A stretch of DNA of 64,000 nucleotides from a bacterium (GCA_030431715.1 JAUIIO010000010.1:1-64000), one strand, 5' to 3'; shown: positions 35,539 through 45,105, numbered from the stretch's first letter. The notes: generated by a model not told the origin, from the sequence alone. Numbers and translations are program-made.

Positions 35539-37093
35539 TTCGTCTCCCCGGCGTGTCATTTAACTGGTAGCACTTTGTTTCACCACTATTCATTTTTACA
35601 GCCAGTATCGATCTTCCTGGAAAACTCCCCGGAGTACTGTTATGTCTCCAGTGTTCTCGCAGGCCACAGCTATCGGGATTTGCAAGACCGGTATAATACA
35701 TTTCACCGAGTGTTTTTCCGTCTTTAATAATAGTGACTGATTTCGATCTTCCATCGCATACGGGATGTACAAAAACTGCCGTTCCGCCGTGGTCAGAAGC
35801 TTTCCATACACGTCCGTTTGCTCCATCACTAAAATCTTCAATAGTGTCACAAACTCCTTCTGGATCTTCTGGTACATTTGACCCCGTATAGTGAATGTTT
35901 ACGCCACTTATCAAAGAGTCTCCGCTCAGGCTATTAGTGAACTGCTCTGTAATTTCAAGTGTTGCAAGATCAAAGAGCGAAAAGAGTTCGTTGCCATCGT
36001 AAAGAAGGAGATATTCCTTAGATGAAACGTCTTCAGTTACGTTCTCCTCCTCCTCTTCTCCGCCTTCTTCTTGTTCTTCTTCATTAGAGCTATCATCTAT
36101 GGTCGTTCTCTTAATGTACGTGGCGTATTTTACACTTGCTGGAAGATCGATTTTTTCTTTTGTATAGGTGGTTGTTTCACCTTCAGTATTAGCTATGAAG
36201 TAGTGAAGCATGCTTTTACGTGGTAGCGATTTAAAGAAACCAAACTCGTAGATCCCGTCATTGTTAATATCAGCGATCACAGGATTGGTTGCTTTTTTCG
36301 CTTTTTTACTAGTAATAGATTTTCCGTCTGAATCCAGAACCTGTAGTATGTCTACTCGTGAGCTAAGCTCAGCGTTTTTCTGTTTAATGGCCTTGTTTTC
36401 TCTTCGACATTTTTTCCGTTTCTTCTTGCCTTTAAAGAGGTCTTTGCATTTTTTAAGTGGTGTACTTTTCCCACTATCAGTTTGTATGGCAGATCCCAGA
36501 AAAAGAAGCTCAAGGGCCTCATCACCATCGAGATCGACACAGAGCCCGGATTTTATTGACATGCTTTCGCCGAGCTCTAGCTCCGTTGTTGTAACTTCAG
36601 AGTCGCTACTACGCTGTATTATAAGGCTCGTTTCTCTTATTACGGCTCTGTCAGTAATTTTGTCATTATCAAAGTCACAACCTGTTAAGAGAATATCATT
36701 CGTCTCCCCGAAAGTTGTATCAGGGGTGCTTGAGCCTGCACTATACCAATCAAGAGTTGTTTCATTATCTCGTACTACGGTTATCTCCCAGACTCCGTCA
36801 CCGTCGTAGTCACCGTAAGCTACAAAGTCAGTACTCTTGCCGTATTCTTCAGAGAGTTTTGAGTCGTCTTCAGAGAGGAGGAATTGATGAACAAGCTCAT
36901 TAGGAGATCCGTCGGCTTGGTTTTCAAAGAGGCCATAATCACTTTTTTGGTCACCGTCAAAATCAAGAAAGGTATAAACAGCTTCAGGCTCTTCCTCTTG
37001 TCCTTCTTCTTGGCAGAGGGCAGCAGTGCTCATAGCTACTAAGAACACAGTGAAGAATAAGGTATGTTTTAAGAACACCCACATAACTCTCAT
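35531..37093 (-). CDS. Exported FG-GAP/VCBS-like repeat protein heading the pilus operon
   Basis: This 520-residue protein has a signal peptide (hydrophobic run about 10-24, cleavage near ALCQ), then an acidic stretch and several FG-GAP-type repeats with Asp-rich loops (FDGDQKSDYG, GDYDGDGVWEI, DLDGDEALELL, DINNDGIYEFG) typical of calcium-binding beta-propellers. Between blades is a strongly basic insert (KKKRKKCRREN, near residues 217-227) and later an acidic Glu-rich insert. Paired Cys lie in the C-terminal domain. ATG 37093 has AGAGG six bases upstream; a longer frame from 37141 lacks support. Family function is unknown; its place suggests an adhesin or scaffold for the pili. Confidence 0.72.
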   Translation of the reverse strand: MRVMWVFLKHTLFFTVFLVAMSTAALCQEEGQEEEPEAVYTFLDFDGDQKSDYGLFENQADGSPNELVHQFLLSEDDSKLSEEYGKSTDFVAYGDYDGDGVWEITVVRDNETTLDWYSAGSSTPDTTFGETNDILLTGCDFDNDKITDRAVIRETSLIIQRSSDSEVTTTELELGESMSIKSGLCVDLDGDEALELLFLGSAIQTDSGKSTPLKKCKDLFKGKKKRKKCRRENKAIKQKNAELSSRVDILQVLDSDGKSITSKKAKKATNPVIADINNDGIYEFGFFKSLPRKSMLHYFIANTEGETTTYTKEKIDLPASVKYATYIKRTTIDDSSNEEEQEEGGEEEEENVTEDVSSKEYLLLYDGNELFSLFDLATLEITEQFTNSLSGDSLISGVNIHYTGSNVPEDPEGVCDTIEDFSDGANGRVWKASDHGGTAVFVHPVCDGRSKSVTIIKDGKTLGEMYYTGLANPDSCGLREHWRHNSTPGSFPGRSILAVKMNSGETKCYQLNDTPGRRND

Positions 37094-37136
37094 AAATAGC
37101 CTCTTAAAAATGCTTAGATCCGTACATGGATGTATG

Positions 37137-37152
37137 GGCAATATCGTTGCCA
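37137..37152 (-). promoter_or_regulatory. Sigma-54 (RpoN)-like promoter for the pilus operon
   Basis: On the minus strand, TGGCA and TTGC elements lie with exactly ten bases between GG and GC, matching the -24/-12 consensus TGGCACG-N4-TTGC. Transcription would start near 37125, about 32 bases before the FG-GAP start codon. Type IV pilin genes are often RpoN/PilR-controlled. The site is also a 5-bp inverted repeat, so chance or structure cannot be excluded. A sigma-70-like alternative (-35 at 37177-37182, -10 TATAGT at 37156-37161) lies just upstream. Confidence 0.5.
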
Positions 37153-37341
37153 GGTACTATAGAATACGTAGAGATCGAGCAATTTCTTCTATTTAGTTCG
37201 TCATAGAGCGCCTATCTCTTGAGCCCAATTGGGTAATCCGCGTAACAATATGTGCAGAAATGTCAGAGCTAATCTTTGAATAGGACCTATTGCACTTTTA
37301 CTAAAAATTTTGAATACTTACGCAGTAACTGGAGGAGACAT

Positions 37342-38820
37342 ATGAGCGAAAGACCCGAACAGGAGCAGATCCGTATTGATAAACTCACTGGGCTCAGGGA
37401 GAAGGGGTATCCGTATCCAAATGATGTAGATATTACAGCAACTTCGAGCGATATTCTTGCAACTGAGGTTAAAGATGCTGAAAGTGCCACGCGGTATACT
37501 CTGGCCGGTCGCATGGTAGCCCGCAGGGATATGGGCAAGGCTGCTTTTATTCATATCCTTGATGGTGCTGGAAAGATTCAGGCGTATGTCCGTAAGAATG
37601 ATGTTGGAGATGAATCCTATGAAGCGTTTAAGGATCTTGATATCGGAGATATCGTTGAGATCTCCGGATTCGCCTTTGACACTCGCACTGGGGAGAGAAC
37701 CGTACATGCTGAATCAATTCGTCTTTTGACGAAGTGCTTAATTCCACTACCTGAGAAATGGCACGGACTTACTGATGTTGAAGCCAGATACCGCCACCGC
37801 TACGTGGATCTCATCGCAAATCCTGATGTTCGTGAAGTTTTTAAAAAGCGCGCACAGATTATTGGAGAGCTTCGATCTTTTCTTAATGAGCGTGGCTACA
37901 TTGAGGTTGAGACACCAGTCCTAAAATATAGTGTCGGTGGGGCCACCGCACGCCCCTTTCATACGCACTACAATTCACTGGGGAGTGATATGACCCTTCG
38001 AATCGCCCTCGAGCTACCGCTAAAAAAGCTTATTGTTGGTGGTCTTGAAAAAGTTTACGAGATCGGCCGTGTGTTTCGAAATGAAGGGTTCTCTAAAAAA
38101 CACAATCCAGAATTTACCATGGTTGAGTTTTATGAGGCGTATTCTGACTTTGAAAAGTTGATGAATCTCACTGAAGAGCTTATCACTCGGATTGTGAAGA
38201 AGGTAAACGGGGAGCTCAAGATCCAGTACGGTGATAAGGAAATTGACTTTACCGCCCCTTGGCCGAGAGTAAAGATGACTGACTCTCTCTATGAGATAGG
38301 AGGAGCCAGCCGTGATCATGATGTTCACACGCTTGAAGGTCTACACGCTATTGCTAAGGAGTGCAAAGTTGAGCTTGCTGAGCCTGATGATTGGGGAAGG
38401 TGTCTTGATGATATCTGGGGAGAGATCGTTGAGCCTAAGCTTATAAATCCTACTTTTATTACGCATCACCCATATTCAATTTCACCACTTGCAAGAAAGC
38501 ATCTGGCAGATCCAAAGATGACTGACCGATTTGAGCTTATCGTTGGCGGTATGGAGATGGCCAATGCGTTCTCCGAGTTAAACGACCCTGAAGATCAACG
38601 TGAGCGGTTTGAAGAGCAAGCGCGGCGAAAAGAAGCAGGAGATGAAGAGGCGAGTGATGTCGATGAGGATTTTCTAAGAGCACTTGAATATGGCTTACCA
38701 CCAACTGGTGGACAGGGGATTGGCATTGATAGACTGGTAATGCTCCTTACGAACTCGCCGACTATTCGGGATGTTTTACTTTTTCCGCAACTTAAACAGA
38801 TTGAAGATGAGGATTCCTGA
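37342..38820 (+). CDS. lysS: Lysyl-tRNA synthetase, class II
   Basis: This 492-residue enzyme attaches lysine to its tRNA. An N-terminal OB-fold anticodon-binding domain (about 50-150) is followed by the class II core: motif 2 around YEIGRVFRNEG, the FTMVEFYEAYSD lysine-pocket segment and motif 3 GQGIGIDRLVMLLTN. A GGAGGAGA site lies just before the ATG at 37342; the frame is open 66 bases further upstream but without similarity. It heads the envelope-biogenesis run; the lolC gene starts three bases after its stop. Confidence 0.96.
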   Translation: MSERPEQEQIRIDKLTGLREKGYPYPNDVDITATSSDILATEVKDAESATRYTLAGRMVARRDMGKAAFIHILDGAGKIQAYVRKNDVGDESYEAFKDLDIGDIVEISGFAFDTRTGERTVHAESIRLLTKCLIPLPEKWHGLTDVEARYRHRYVDLIANPDVREVFKKRAQIIGELRSFLNERGYIEVETPVLKYSVGGATARPFHTHYNSLGSDMTLRIALELPLKKLIVGGLEKVYEIGRVFRNEGFSKKHNPEFTMVEFYEAYSDFEKLMNLTEELITRIVKKVNGELKIQYGDKEIDFTAPWPRVKMTDSLYEIGGASRDHDVHTLEGLHAIAKECKVELAEPDDWGRCLDDIWGEIVEPKLINPTFITHHPYSISPLARKHLADPKMTDRFELIVGGMEMANAFSELNDPEDQRERFEEQARRKEAGDEEASDVDEDFLRALEYGLPPTGGQGIGIDRLVMLLTNSPTIRDVLLFPQLKQIEDEDS

Positions 38821-38822
38821 TC

Positions 38823-40073
38823 TTGGCATCTTTTCCTGCGCGTATTTCTAGGCGGTATCTCTTTAGCCGAAGAAAAGAGGCTTTCATTACGATATTAACC
38901 TACCTGTCGATTATTGGAGTCGCAGTTGGGGTTATGGTTCTTAATATTGTGATGTCTATTATGGGTGGTTTTGAGCATGAGCTCAAAGAACGACTCCTTG
39001 GAACAAACGCTCATATCGTTGTGCGATCAATACATGCGAAAGTCTCTCGCTGGCCAGAGATGGTAGCGGAGCTTGAAAAAACACCGGGAGTTGAAAGTGT
39101 TTCACCATTTACCTATCACCAAGCGCTTCTTAGGGGACAGAATTCAACGAGTGGTATCTTGCTCAAAGGAATTGGGGCAGGGAGTGGTTCTGAGCGTGAG
39201 CTATCTAGGTTCGTTCGTGATAAGGAAACCCTCTCTCGTTTTTTTGAGAGTGCTGACAGTGATGTCCCGGGTGCCTTGCCACCGATTCTTCTCGGTGGTG
39301 AGTTAATGCGAACTATGGCTGTTTTGCCAGGAAGTAAGGTTTCGCTCCTTTCCCCAAACGTTCAGTCATCCCCATTTGGACTTATTCCAAGATACCGACG
39401 CTTTGCAGTGATTGGTCGGTATAACTCGGGGCTTGTGGAGTATGAGTCATCACTTGCTTACACAACACTTAAGGCGGCTCAAGCTTTCTTTCGTCTTGGA
39501 GACAGCGTTACCGGTCTTGAGCTGCGAGTGAATGATGTAGATAGAGCACCTGAGATCGCAAAAAGGGTAATGACAGTTGTTCAGTCTTTAGAGGAGGGCA
39601 CTTATGCGCAGGACTGGACTGAGAGTAACAGAGCTCTCTGGGAGGCTCTCCGTCTTGAAAAAAGTGCGTATTTTATAGTCTTACTTCTGCTCATTGTCCT
39701 AGCCAGCTTCTCGATTATTAGCACCCTAGTCATGATCGTTCTTGAGAAGAAAAAAGATATCGCTGTGCTTCGCACTCTCGGTGCGCGTTCTAGAGATATT
39801 GGAAATATCTTTCGGATTCAGGGAGCAATCATAGGAGCAGCCGGGACCCTTATTGGTCTCTTCGCTGGATATATTGGTTGTCTGGCACTTCAGCGATATG
39901 GGTTTCCATTGCCGGAAAAGATTTTTCCTGTTGAGACATTGCCAGTGCGGATGGATCTTGTCTCCTTTCTAGTTGTTGGTGTTTGTTCCTTTCTTATCTG
40001 TTGTCTAGCTACGATTTATCCTGCTGCTAGAGCTAGCAGGTTAAAACCCAGCGAAATTCTGAGGTATGAATAG
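38823..40073 (+). CDS. lolC: Lipoprotein-releasing ABC transporter permease (LolC/LolE type)
   Basis: The 416-residue permease has four membrane helices: one near residues 25-47, then a large periplasmic domain (about 50-270), and three near 275-300, 320-345 and 380-403. RRKEAFITILTYLSIIGVAVGV and the C-terminal YPAARASRLKPSEILRYE are typical of LolC/E. With LolD it extracts outer-membrane lipoproteins and passes them to LolA. Only one permease gene is present here, so the complex may be a homodimer as in LolF-type systems. The start is TTG at 38823. Confidence 0.9.
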   Translation: MASFPARISRRYLFSRRKEAFITILTYLSIIGVAVGVMVLNIVMSIMGGFEHELKERLLGTNAHIVVRSIHAKVSRWPEMVAELEKTPGVESVSPFTYHQALLRGQNSTSGILLKGIGAGSGSERELSRFVRDKETLSRFFESADSDVPGALPPILLGGELMRTMAVLPGSKVSLLSPNVQSSPFGLIPRYRRFAVIGRYNSGLVEYESSLAYTTLKAAQAFFRLGDSVTGLELRVNDVDRAPEIAKRVMTVVQSLEEGTYAQDWTESNRALWEALRLEKSAYFIVLLLLIVLASFSIISTLVMIVLEKKKDIAVLRTLGARSRDIGNIFRIQGAIIGAAGTLIGLFAGYIGCLALQRYGFPLPEKIFPVETLPVRMDLVSFLVVGVCSFLICCLATIYPAARASRLKPSEILRYE

Positions 40074-40754
40074 ATGCAGGTTGAGCTTCAAAACGTATCA
40101 AAGGTTTATGGTGAAGGGGAAAATGCTCTGAGTGTTTTTGAGGGGCTTAGTCACTCCTTTCCAGAAAAGGGAACTCTCGCAATTGTTGGAGCTTCCGGAG
40201 TTGGAAAATCAACTCTCCTGCACCTTCTTTGTGGTATAGACTCGGCAACTTCAGGCAGTGTGATAGTTGGAGGGACTGATATTACTGCGCTCTCTGAGGA
40301 TGAGCTCGCAGCATTTCGAAGAGATAACATCGGATTTGTCTTTCAGTTTCATCACCTTCTTCCTGAATTTACTGCCATTGAAAACGTGGCAATGCCACTT
40401 TATCTGCGCGGCGTTGAAGAGCAGGTGTGTAATCAGCGTGCCGCAGAGCTACTTGAGCTCGTTGGGCTCGAAGCAAGAGCATCTCACCGCCCGGGAGAGC
40501 TCTCAGGGGGAGAAAAGCAACGTGTCGCAATTGCTCGCGCTATGGTTACGGAACCTTCGCTCTTACTGGCAGATGAGCCGACGGGGAATCTCGATGCTGG
40601 TACTGCGGCTGAGGTCTGTGAGCTTCTTTTGGGGATAAAAAGAAAGGAAAACAGTCTCCTTATACTGGTTACCCACAGCAGGGAGCTTGCGGCTAGGATG
40701 GACCACTGTTTGGAGATGAAAGGTGATACAGGATTAGAATTAGTTGTTTCTTAG
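40074..40754 (+). CDS. lolD: Lipoprotein-releasing ABC transporter ATPase
   Basis: This 226-residue ATPase has Walker [10 protein letters not shown] (39-47), signature [14 protein letters not shown], Walker [13 protein letters not shown] and the H-loop in THSRE. The Q-loop region [18 protein letters not shown] carries the LolD/MacB-type motif. Its ATG follows the lolC stop with no gap. It powers release of lipoproteins such as Pal and CpoB, also encoded here. Confidence 0.95.
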   Translation: MQVELQNVSKVYGEGENALSVFEGLSHSFPEKGTLAIVGASGVGKSTLLHLLCGIDSATSGSVIVGGTDITALSEDELAAFRRDNIGFVFQFHHLLPEFTAIENVAMPLYLRGVEEQVCNQRAAELLELVGLEARASHRPGELSGGEKQRVAIARAMVTEPSLLLADEPTGNLDAGTAAEVCELLLGIKRKENSLLILVTHSRELAARMDHCLEMKGDTGLELVVS

Positions 40755-40799
40755 GGGGCAGCTGTGGTAGCCATATAGGGCTACTTGCGTGAGATTGCT

Positions 40800-43124
40800 A
40801 TGATATTTAAAGAATTGAGATGTTTTCGCCGAAAGATATTGTCCTTATGCCGCTCGGCATTACTCTCTCTCTTTCTTGTGTTCTTGTATGTGGGCCCGGT
40901 TACTGCCCAGAGCTACCTTATATCTAAGGTTCAGATTGTCGGTACTGAGCGTATTGAGCCAGAGGCGGTTCGTGCGCAGTTAGAGCATCTCTCTGGGAAA
41001 ATTTCTCGTACTGAGATAGCCGGGGATGTAAAGAATATATATCGTACAGGTTTCTTTGACCTCGTAAATGCGCAGCTTGTGAGTGATGGCGGCGGACGAC
41101 AGATTCTACGATATGTAGTTGTGGAGAAGCCAGCTGTACGTAAAGTCTTCATAAAGGGTAATGAGGAACTCGATGAGGACGACCTAGCAGAGGTTTTTAG
41201 TTTTGGCCCAAGAAGATTTTTAGATAAGACAAAGATTCACTTTCTCATCCAGAGCGCCAAAACTCTCTATCAAAGTAAAGGGTTTCATGATGCAGAATTT
41301 GAACACTCCGTTGTTCCTGTTGGTGACAATCAGGTTGATATTACTTTCACCATTGATGAAGGAAAGAGGTATCAGATTCAGCAGGTGAGAATCATTGGTG
41401 CTGATAAGATGAGCGAGAGTGAGCTTCTCTCCGTTATGCAAACTACGGATTACAAGTGGTGGAGCTCGTGGTTATTCGGTACGGGACGGCTGAATAAGGA
41501 GATGTTAGAAAACGACAAACTCCTTTTACGGCAATTTTTTCTTGATAATGGTTTCCTTGACGCCACGTTAAGTGAGCCAGCAATTGAGAAGAAGGATGAC
41601 GGGCTCTACATCACATTTCACCTGACCGAAGGTGAAGAGTATGATGTCGGAGAAATTAGCATCTCAGGAGACTTAATAAATGATAATGCTTCAGAAACCC
41701 TTGATGGAATAGAAAGTGAACAAGGAGATACTTTTAGTGCATCTGTGCTTCGACAGGATTCTTTCACAATCAGTAATAAGTTTACTGATATTGGATTTGC
41801 TTTTGCCAACGTAACGCCGCAGACAAGAGTTAATCGGGCAAATTCAACCGTTGATATTCAATACGTAGTAGATAAGGGCAAGCCTGTACTTGTAAGACGC
41901 ATCAATATTCGAGGAAATACGAAAACGTACGACCACGTGATAAGGCGAACCTTAAGAATTAACGAACAGGAGAAGTTTTCAAGTTCAAAGATACAGAGAA
42001 GTCGACAACTTCTGGAGCGTCTTGGTTACTTTGATGAGGTAAATATTACCACGGAGAACACGGAGAAAGAGGATGAGGTCGATCTCACTGTACGGGTGAG
42101 GGAGGGATCTACAGGAACTTTCAGTGCTGGTGCTGGTTACTCCAGTGGTGAGGGCGCGCTCTTTAATGCTAGGCTTTCAGAGAATAACATAATGGGAACA
42201 GGGCGAAGATTTGTTATAAATGCTGATCTCGGTACTCAAAGGGAAAACTTGATACTTTCACTTGTTGACCCCAGATTCCAGAATACTTACTGGTCTCTCG
42301 GGACAGAGTTGCTCCGGACAGAGCGAGTCTTTCCTGACTTTGACAGACAGATGACGGGTGGATCGCTTTCAGCCGGATACCCGCTCGATGAGATATTTGG
42401 TGAGTGGGCACAGGATATTAACTATTCTATGAAGTATGAATATCTGGATATTGATATCACGGATGTCGATGTTAACAACGCTGCCCAGCTTGTAATAGAT
42501 GAAGAGGGACGAACGACTTCTTCGAGTGTTACCCCAAGGCTTGTTCGAAATACCATAAACAATCCGCTTAACCCAACAGATGGTTCCATGCAGTCGGTTG
42601 AGTTTGAGTTTGCCGGACTGGGAGGAGAAGAAGAATTCTATCTCTTTGAGGCCCGTAATCAGTGGTATGAGCCGCTCTTTGATACAGAAGCAGGACCATG
42701 GGTATTTTCTTGGCGCGCGAGACTCGGGTACGGTGATAGCTTTAATGACGATCCGTTCCCACTTTTTAGGAGATACTTTCCTGGTGGTATCAACTCTAAC
42801 CGTGGTTTTAGGGCGAGAACACTTGGTCCTAAAGACGAGAATGGTAATGAATACGGTGGTAGCAAGCAGTTCATTAACAATTTTGAGGTTATTTTCCCGC
42901 TTGCCTCCTCAGCCGGACTTCGTGGTGTGATGTTCTTTGACGCTGGTGAGGCTTTTGATGATGATGTTTCTATCACGCTTAGCGACCTTCGTCAGGCTTA
43001 TGGTGCAGGTTTACGTTGGAACTCCCCACTTGGTCCTATCCGTATTGAAGTTGGATTCCCGATTGACCGAGAGGAAGGCGAAGACAGTGTGGTCACACTT
43101 TTTGCGTTTGGTGCTCCGTTATAG
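40800..43124 (+). CDS. bamA: Outer membrane protein assembly factor BamA
   Basis: The 774-residue protein has a signal peptide (cleavage near VTAQ), five POTRA domains (about 40-410, each with a G-N-x or G-A-D-K start such as VFIKGNEEL and INIRGNTKT) and a C-terminal Omp85 barrel. The conserved loop-6 motif appears as NSNRGFRARTLGP, in the place of VRGF. The barrel ends in the strand VVTLFAFGAPL. It inserts beta-barrels such as the efflux channel into the outer membrane. ATG 40800 is preferred; a TTG at 40785 is an alternative. Confidence 0.94.
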   Translation: MIFKELRCFRRKILSLCRSALLSLFLVFLYVGPVTAQSYLISKVQIVGTERIEPEAVRAQLEHLSGKISRTEIAGDVKNIYRTGFFDLVNAQLVSDGGGRQILRYVVVEKPAVRKVFIKGNEELDEDDLAEVFSFGPRRFLDKTKIHFLIQSAKTLYQSKGFHDAEFEHSVVPVGDNQVDITFTIDEGKRYQIQQVRIIGADKMSESELLSVMQTTDYKWWSSWLFGTGRLNKEMLENDKLLLRQFFLDNGFLDATLSEPAIEKKDDGLYITFHLTEGEEYDVGEISISGDLINDNASETLDGIESEQGDTFSASVLRQDSFTISNKFTDIGFAFANVTPQTRVNRANSTVDIQYVVDKGKPVLVRRINIRGNTKTYDHVIRRTLRINEQEKFSSSKIQRSRQLLERLGYFDEVNITTENTEKEDEVDLTVRVREGSTGTFSAGAGYSSGEGALFNARLSENNIMGTGRRFVINADLGTQRENLILSLVDPRFQNTYWSLGTELLRTERVFPDFDRQMTGGSLSAGYPLDEIFGEWAQDINYSMKYEYLDIDITDVDVNNAAQLVIDEEGRTTSSSVTPRLVRNTINNPLNPTDGSMQSVEFEFAGLGGEEEFYLFEARNQWYEPLFDTEAGPWVFSWRARLGYGDSFNDDPFPLFRRYFPGGINSNRGFRARTLGPKDENGNEYGGSKQFINNFEVIFPLASSAGLRGVMFFDAGEAFDDDVSITLSDLRQAYGAGLRWNSPLGPIRIEVGFPIDREEGEDSVVTLFAFGAPL

Positions 43125-43221
43125 AGAGATAAGTGGACTCAAAAACTATGATATCTGTATGCTTTAAATTTAGAGTGTATTGACATATACTTATGTGGTG
43201 TCTGCACGAGATGTTAGTAAT

Positions 43222-43821
43222 ATGCTGAAAAGATTTATAAAATCGGATTATTTGGGCTCAGCGGGGCTGTTGCAACGTGCATTATCGGCCACTCTGGCAT
43301 TTTTCCTATTGGGATGTTTCCTTGGTGCTGTGTTTCCTACTAGCACTGTGCTCGCCGCCAACGGAGGGAACAGGATCTACACTGTAGATATTCAGAAAGT
43401 CCTTGAAACATCGATTGTAGGTAAGGCTGCTCGTAATGACATTGAGGCTGAAGTTAAAAAGCGTCAGGCGAAGCTCGATACGGAACGCACGAAGTTTCAG
43501 CGACTGCAGAAGGATACGCAAAAGCAGATTGCACTTCTCTCTCCAGACGCGGCAGAGGAAAAGCGTGAGCTCCTTATTAAAAAGGAGAAGGAGCTTGTAA
43601 GACTTGCTCAGGATATGAAGCAGGAAGTAGATACGGTTAAGGATCGGAAGTTGGGGCGCATTGTGGAAGAGATAGATGAAGTAATAGAAGATCTCTCTGA
43701 CGATCGCGACTATCCGCTGGTTATGGAAAAGGATCCACGTGTCATCTTGTATGTAAATAAAGACTTCGATATTACTGAGGATGTCATTAAAGAATTAAAC
43801 AGAAAAAAACTAGATCTCTAA
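43222..43821 (+). CDS. Skp/OmpH-family periplasmic chaperone
   Basis: This 199-residue protein has an N-terminal hydrophobic signal (about 20-46), then the OmpH pattern: a short beta-strand (IYTVDIQKVLETSIVGKAA) and a long charged coiled-coil (about 75-150, KKRQAKLDTERTKFQRLQKD), ending in small strands. Skp holds unfolded outer-membrane proteins on the way to BamA, whose gene is next to it. ATG 43222 was chosen; TTG 43180 would add 14 residues without support. Confidence 0.85.
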   Translation: MLKRFIKSDYLGSAGLLQRALSATLAFFLLGCFLGAVFPTSTVLAANGGNRIYTVDIQKVLETSIVGKAARNDIEAEVKKRQAKLDTERTKFQRLQKDTQKQIALLSPDAAEEKRELLIKKEKELVRLAQDMKQEVDTVKDRKLGRIVEEIDEVIEDLSDDRDYPLVMEKDPRVILYVNKDFDITEDVIKELNRKKLDL

Positions 43822-43845
43822 TGAATTGGAATACAGGGAGTTAGA

Positions 43846-44295
43846 ATGAGAGAAGTTATCTACGACATAAATCAAATTAAGGAAATTATCCCGCACAGGA
43901 ATCCATTTCTTCTGGTTGATAAAATTATAGAGTTCGAATCAGGTAAGCGGATAGTCGGAGTTAAGAATGTGACGGTGAATGAACCTTTTTTCGTAGGTCA
44001 TTTTCCGGTTAAGCCGGTTATGCCTGGCGTGCTTATACTTGAGGCTGTAGCTCAAACTGCTGCTATCTTTGCCAGACAATCGCCTGAGGTGGGACTACGC
44101 CCAGAAGGTAATACCTACCTTGTGGGAACGAGTGATTTTAAGTGGAAGCGACAGGTAATACCTGGAGATACACTCGTTATCGAGGTTGAGCTAATCAAGA
44201 AAAAACGACCTCTTCTTGTCGTTAAAGGAAATGTAACGGTAGAAGGCGAAGTTGTGGCCACCGGGACACTCTCGGCTGCCGAGGGAGACTGGTAG
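43846..44295 (+). CDS. fabZ: 3-hydroxyacyl-ACP dehydratase
   Basis: This 149-residue hot-dog-fold enzyme has the catalytic pair His52 (VGHFPVKPVMPG) and Glu66 (ILEAVAQ). It opens with the usual INQIKEIIPHRNPFLLVD segment. It dehydrates hydroxyacyl-ACP in fatty-acid elongation and competes with LpxA for hydroxyacyl-ACP, hence the common fabZ-lpxA pairing. GGGAG lies before the ATG. Confidence 0.95.
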   Translation: MREVIYDINQIKEIIPHRNPFLLVDKIIEFESGKRIVGVKNVTVNEPFFVGHFPVKPVMPGVLILEAVAQTAAIFARQSPEVGLRPEGNTYLVGTSDFKWKRQVIPGDTLVIEVELIKKKRPLLVVKGNVTVEGEVVATGTLSAAEGDW

Positions 44296-44298
44296 GCT

Positions 44299-45093
44299 GT
44301 GTCAATTCACTCAACTGCTATCATAGCCGATAGCGCCAAAATTGGTGAAGGCACTACCATAGGGCCTTACACGGTTATTGGCGAACATGTGCAAATCGGT
44401 ACGGGATGCCGAATAGGCTCTCATGTTGTAATCGAGGGGCACACGACTATCGGCTCTGAAAATACCATTTATCAATTCGCCTCAGTTGGCGCTGCCCCGC
44501 AAGATCTAAAATTTAAGGGCGAGCCGAGCACTTTGACTCTAGGTGACAAGAACACTATTCGGGAGTATGTAACGCTTCAGCTAGGCACAGAGGGTGGAGG
44601 GATGAAAACCGTGATAGGAAACGGTAACCTCTTTATGGCATGTAGTCACGTTGGACATGATTCTATCGTAGGAGACGGGAACATCTTTGCGAATTCGGTG
44701 GCGCTCTCTGGTCATGTGATTGTGGGGAATCATGTAATTCTTGGTGGTATGACAGGTATCCATCAGTTTTGTAAGCTGGGTGACTTTTCGTTTTCAGGTG
44801 CTGGAGCGATGGTTGCTCAGGATCTTCCTCCGTACTGCATGGCGCAGGGCGATCGGGCTGAGCTTATTGGACTCAATCTTGTTGGTCTTAAGCGTCACGG
44901 ATTTACGGCTGAGGAAATTAAAGATTTAAAGACGCTCTACCGTGAGCTTTTCCGAGGCAAGGGAACTCTCAAAGATCGTATCGTGCTTGCCAGAGACACG
45001 TACGCACAGTCAGAGAAGGCGCTTGCGCTGATTGATTTTGTTGCCTCTTCTGAACGAGGTACGATCCTCCCTCGAAAGAAAACAGCAGCCTAG
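44299..45093 (+). CDS. lpxA: UDP-N-acetylglucosamine acyltransferase
   Basis: The 264-residue protein catalyses the first step of lipid A synthesis. An N-terminal left-handed beta-helix of hexapeptide repeats carries the catalytic His120 (SHVGHD, aligning with E. coli His125) and GMTGIHQFCKLGD; the C-terminal helical domain starts at about residue 190 (GLNLVGLKRHGF). The start is GTG, three bases after fabZ. It confirms lipopolysaccharide in this organism. Confidence 0.95.
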   Translation: MSIHSTAIIADSAKIGEGTTIGPYTVIGEHVQIGTGCRIGSHVVIEGHTTIGSENTIYQFASVGAAPQDLKFKGEPSTLTLGDKNTIREYVTLQLGTEGGGMKTVIGNGNLFMACSHVGHDSIVGDGNIFANSVALSGHVIVGNHVILGGMTGIHQFCKLGDFSFSGAGAMVAQDLPPYCMAQGDRAELIGLNLVGLKRHGFTAEEIKDLKTLYRELFRGKGTLKDRIVLARDTYAQSEKALALIDFVASSERGTILPRKKTAA

Positions 45094-45105
45094 CTGGCAA
45101 GAGAA

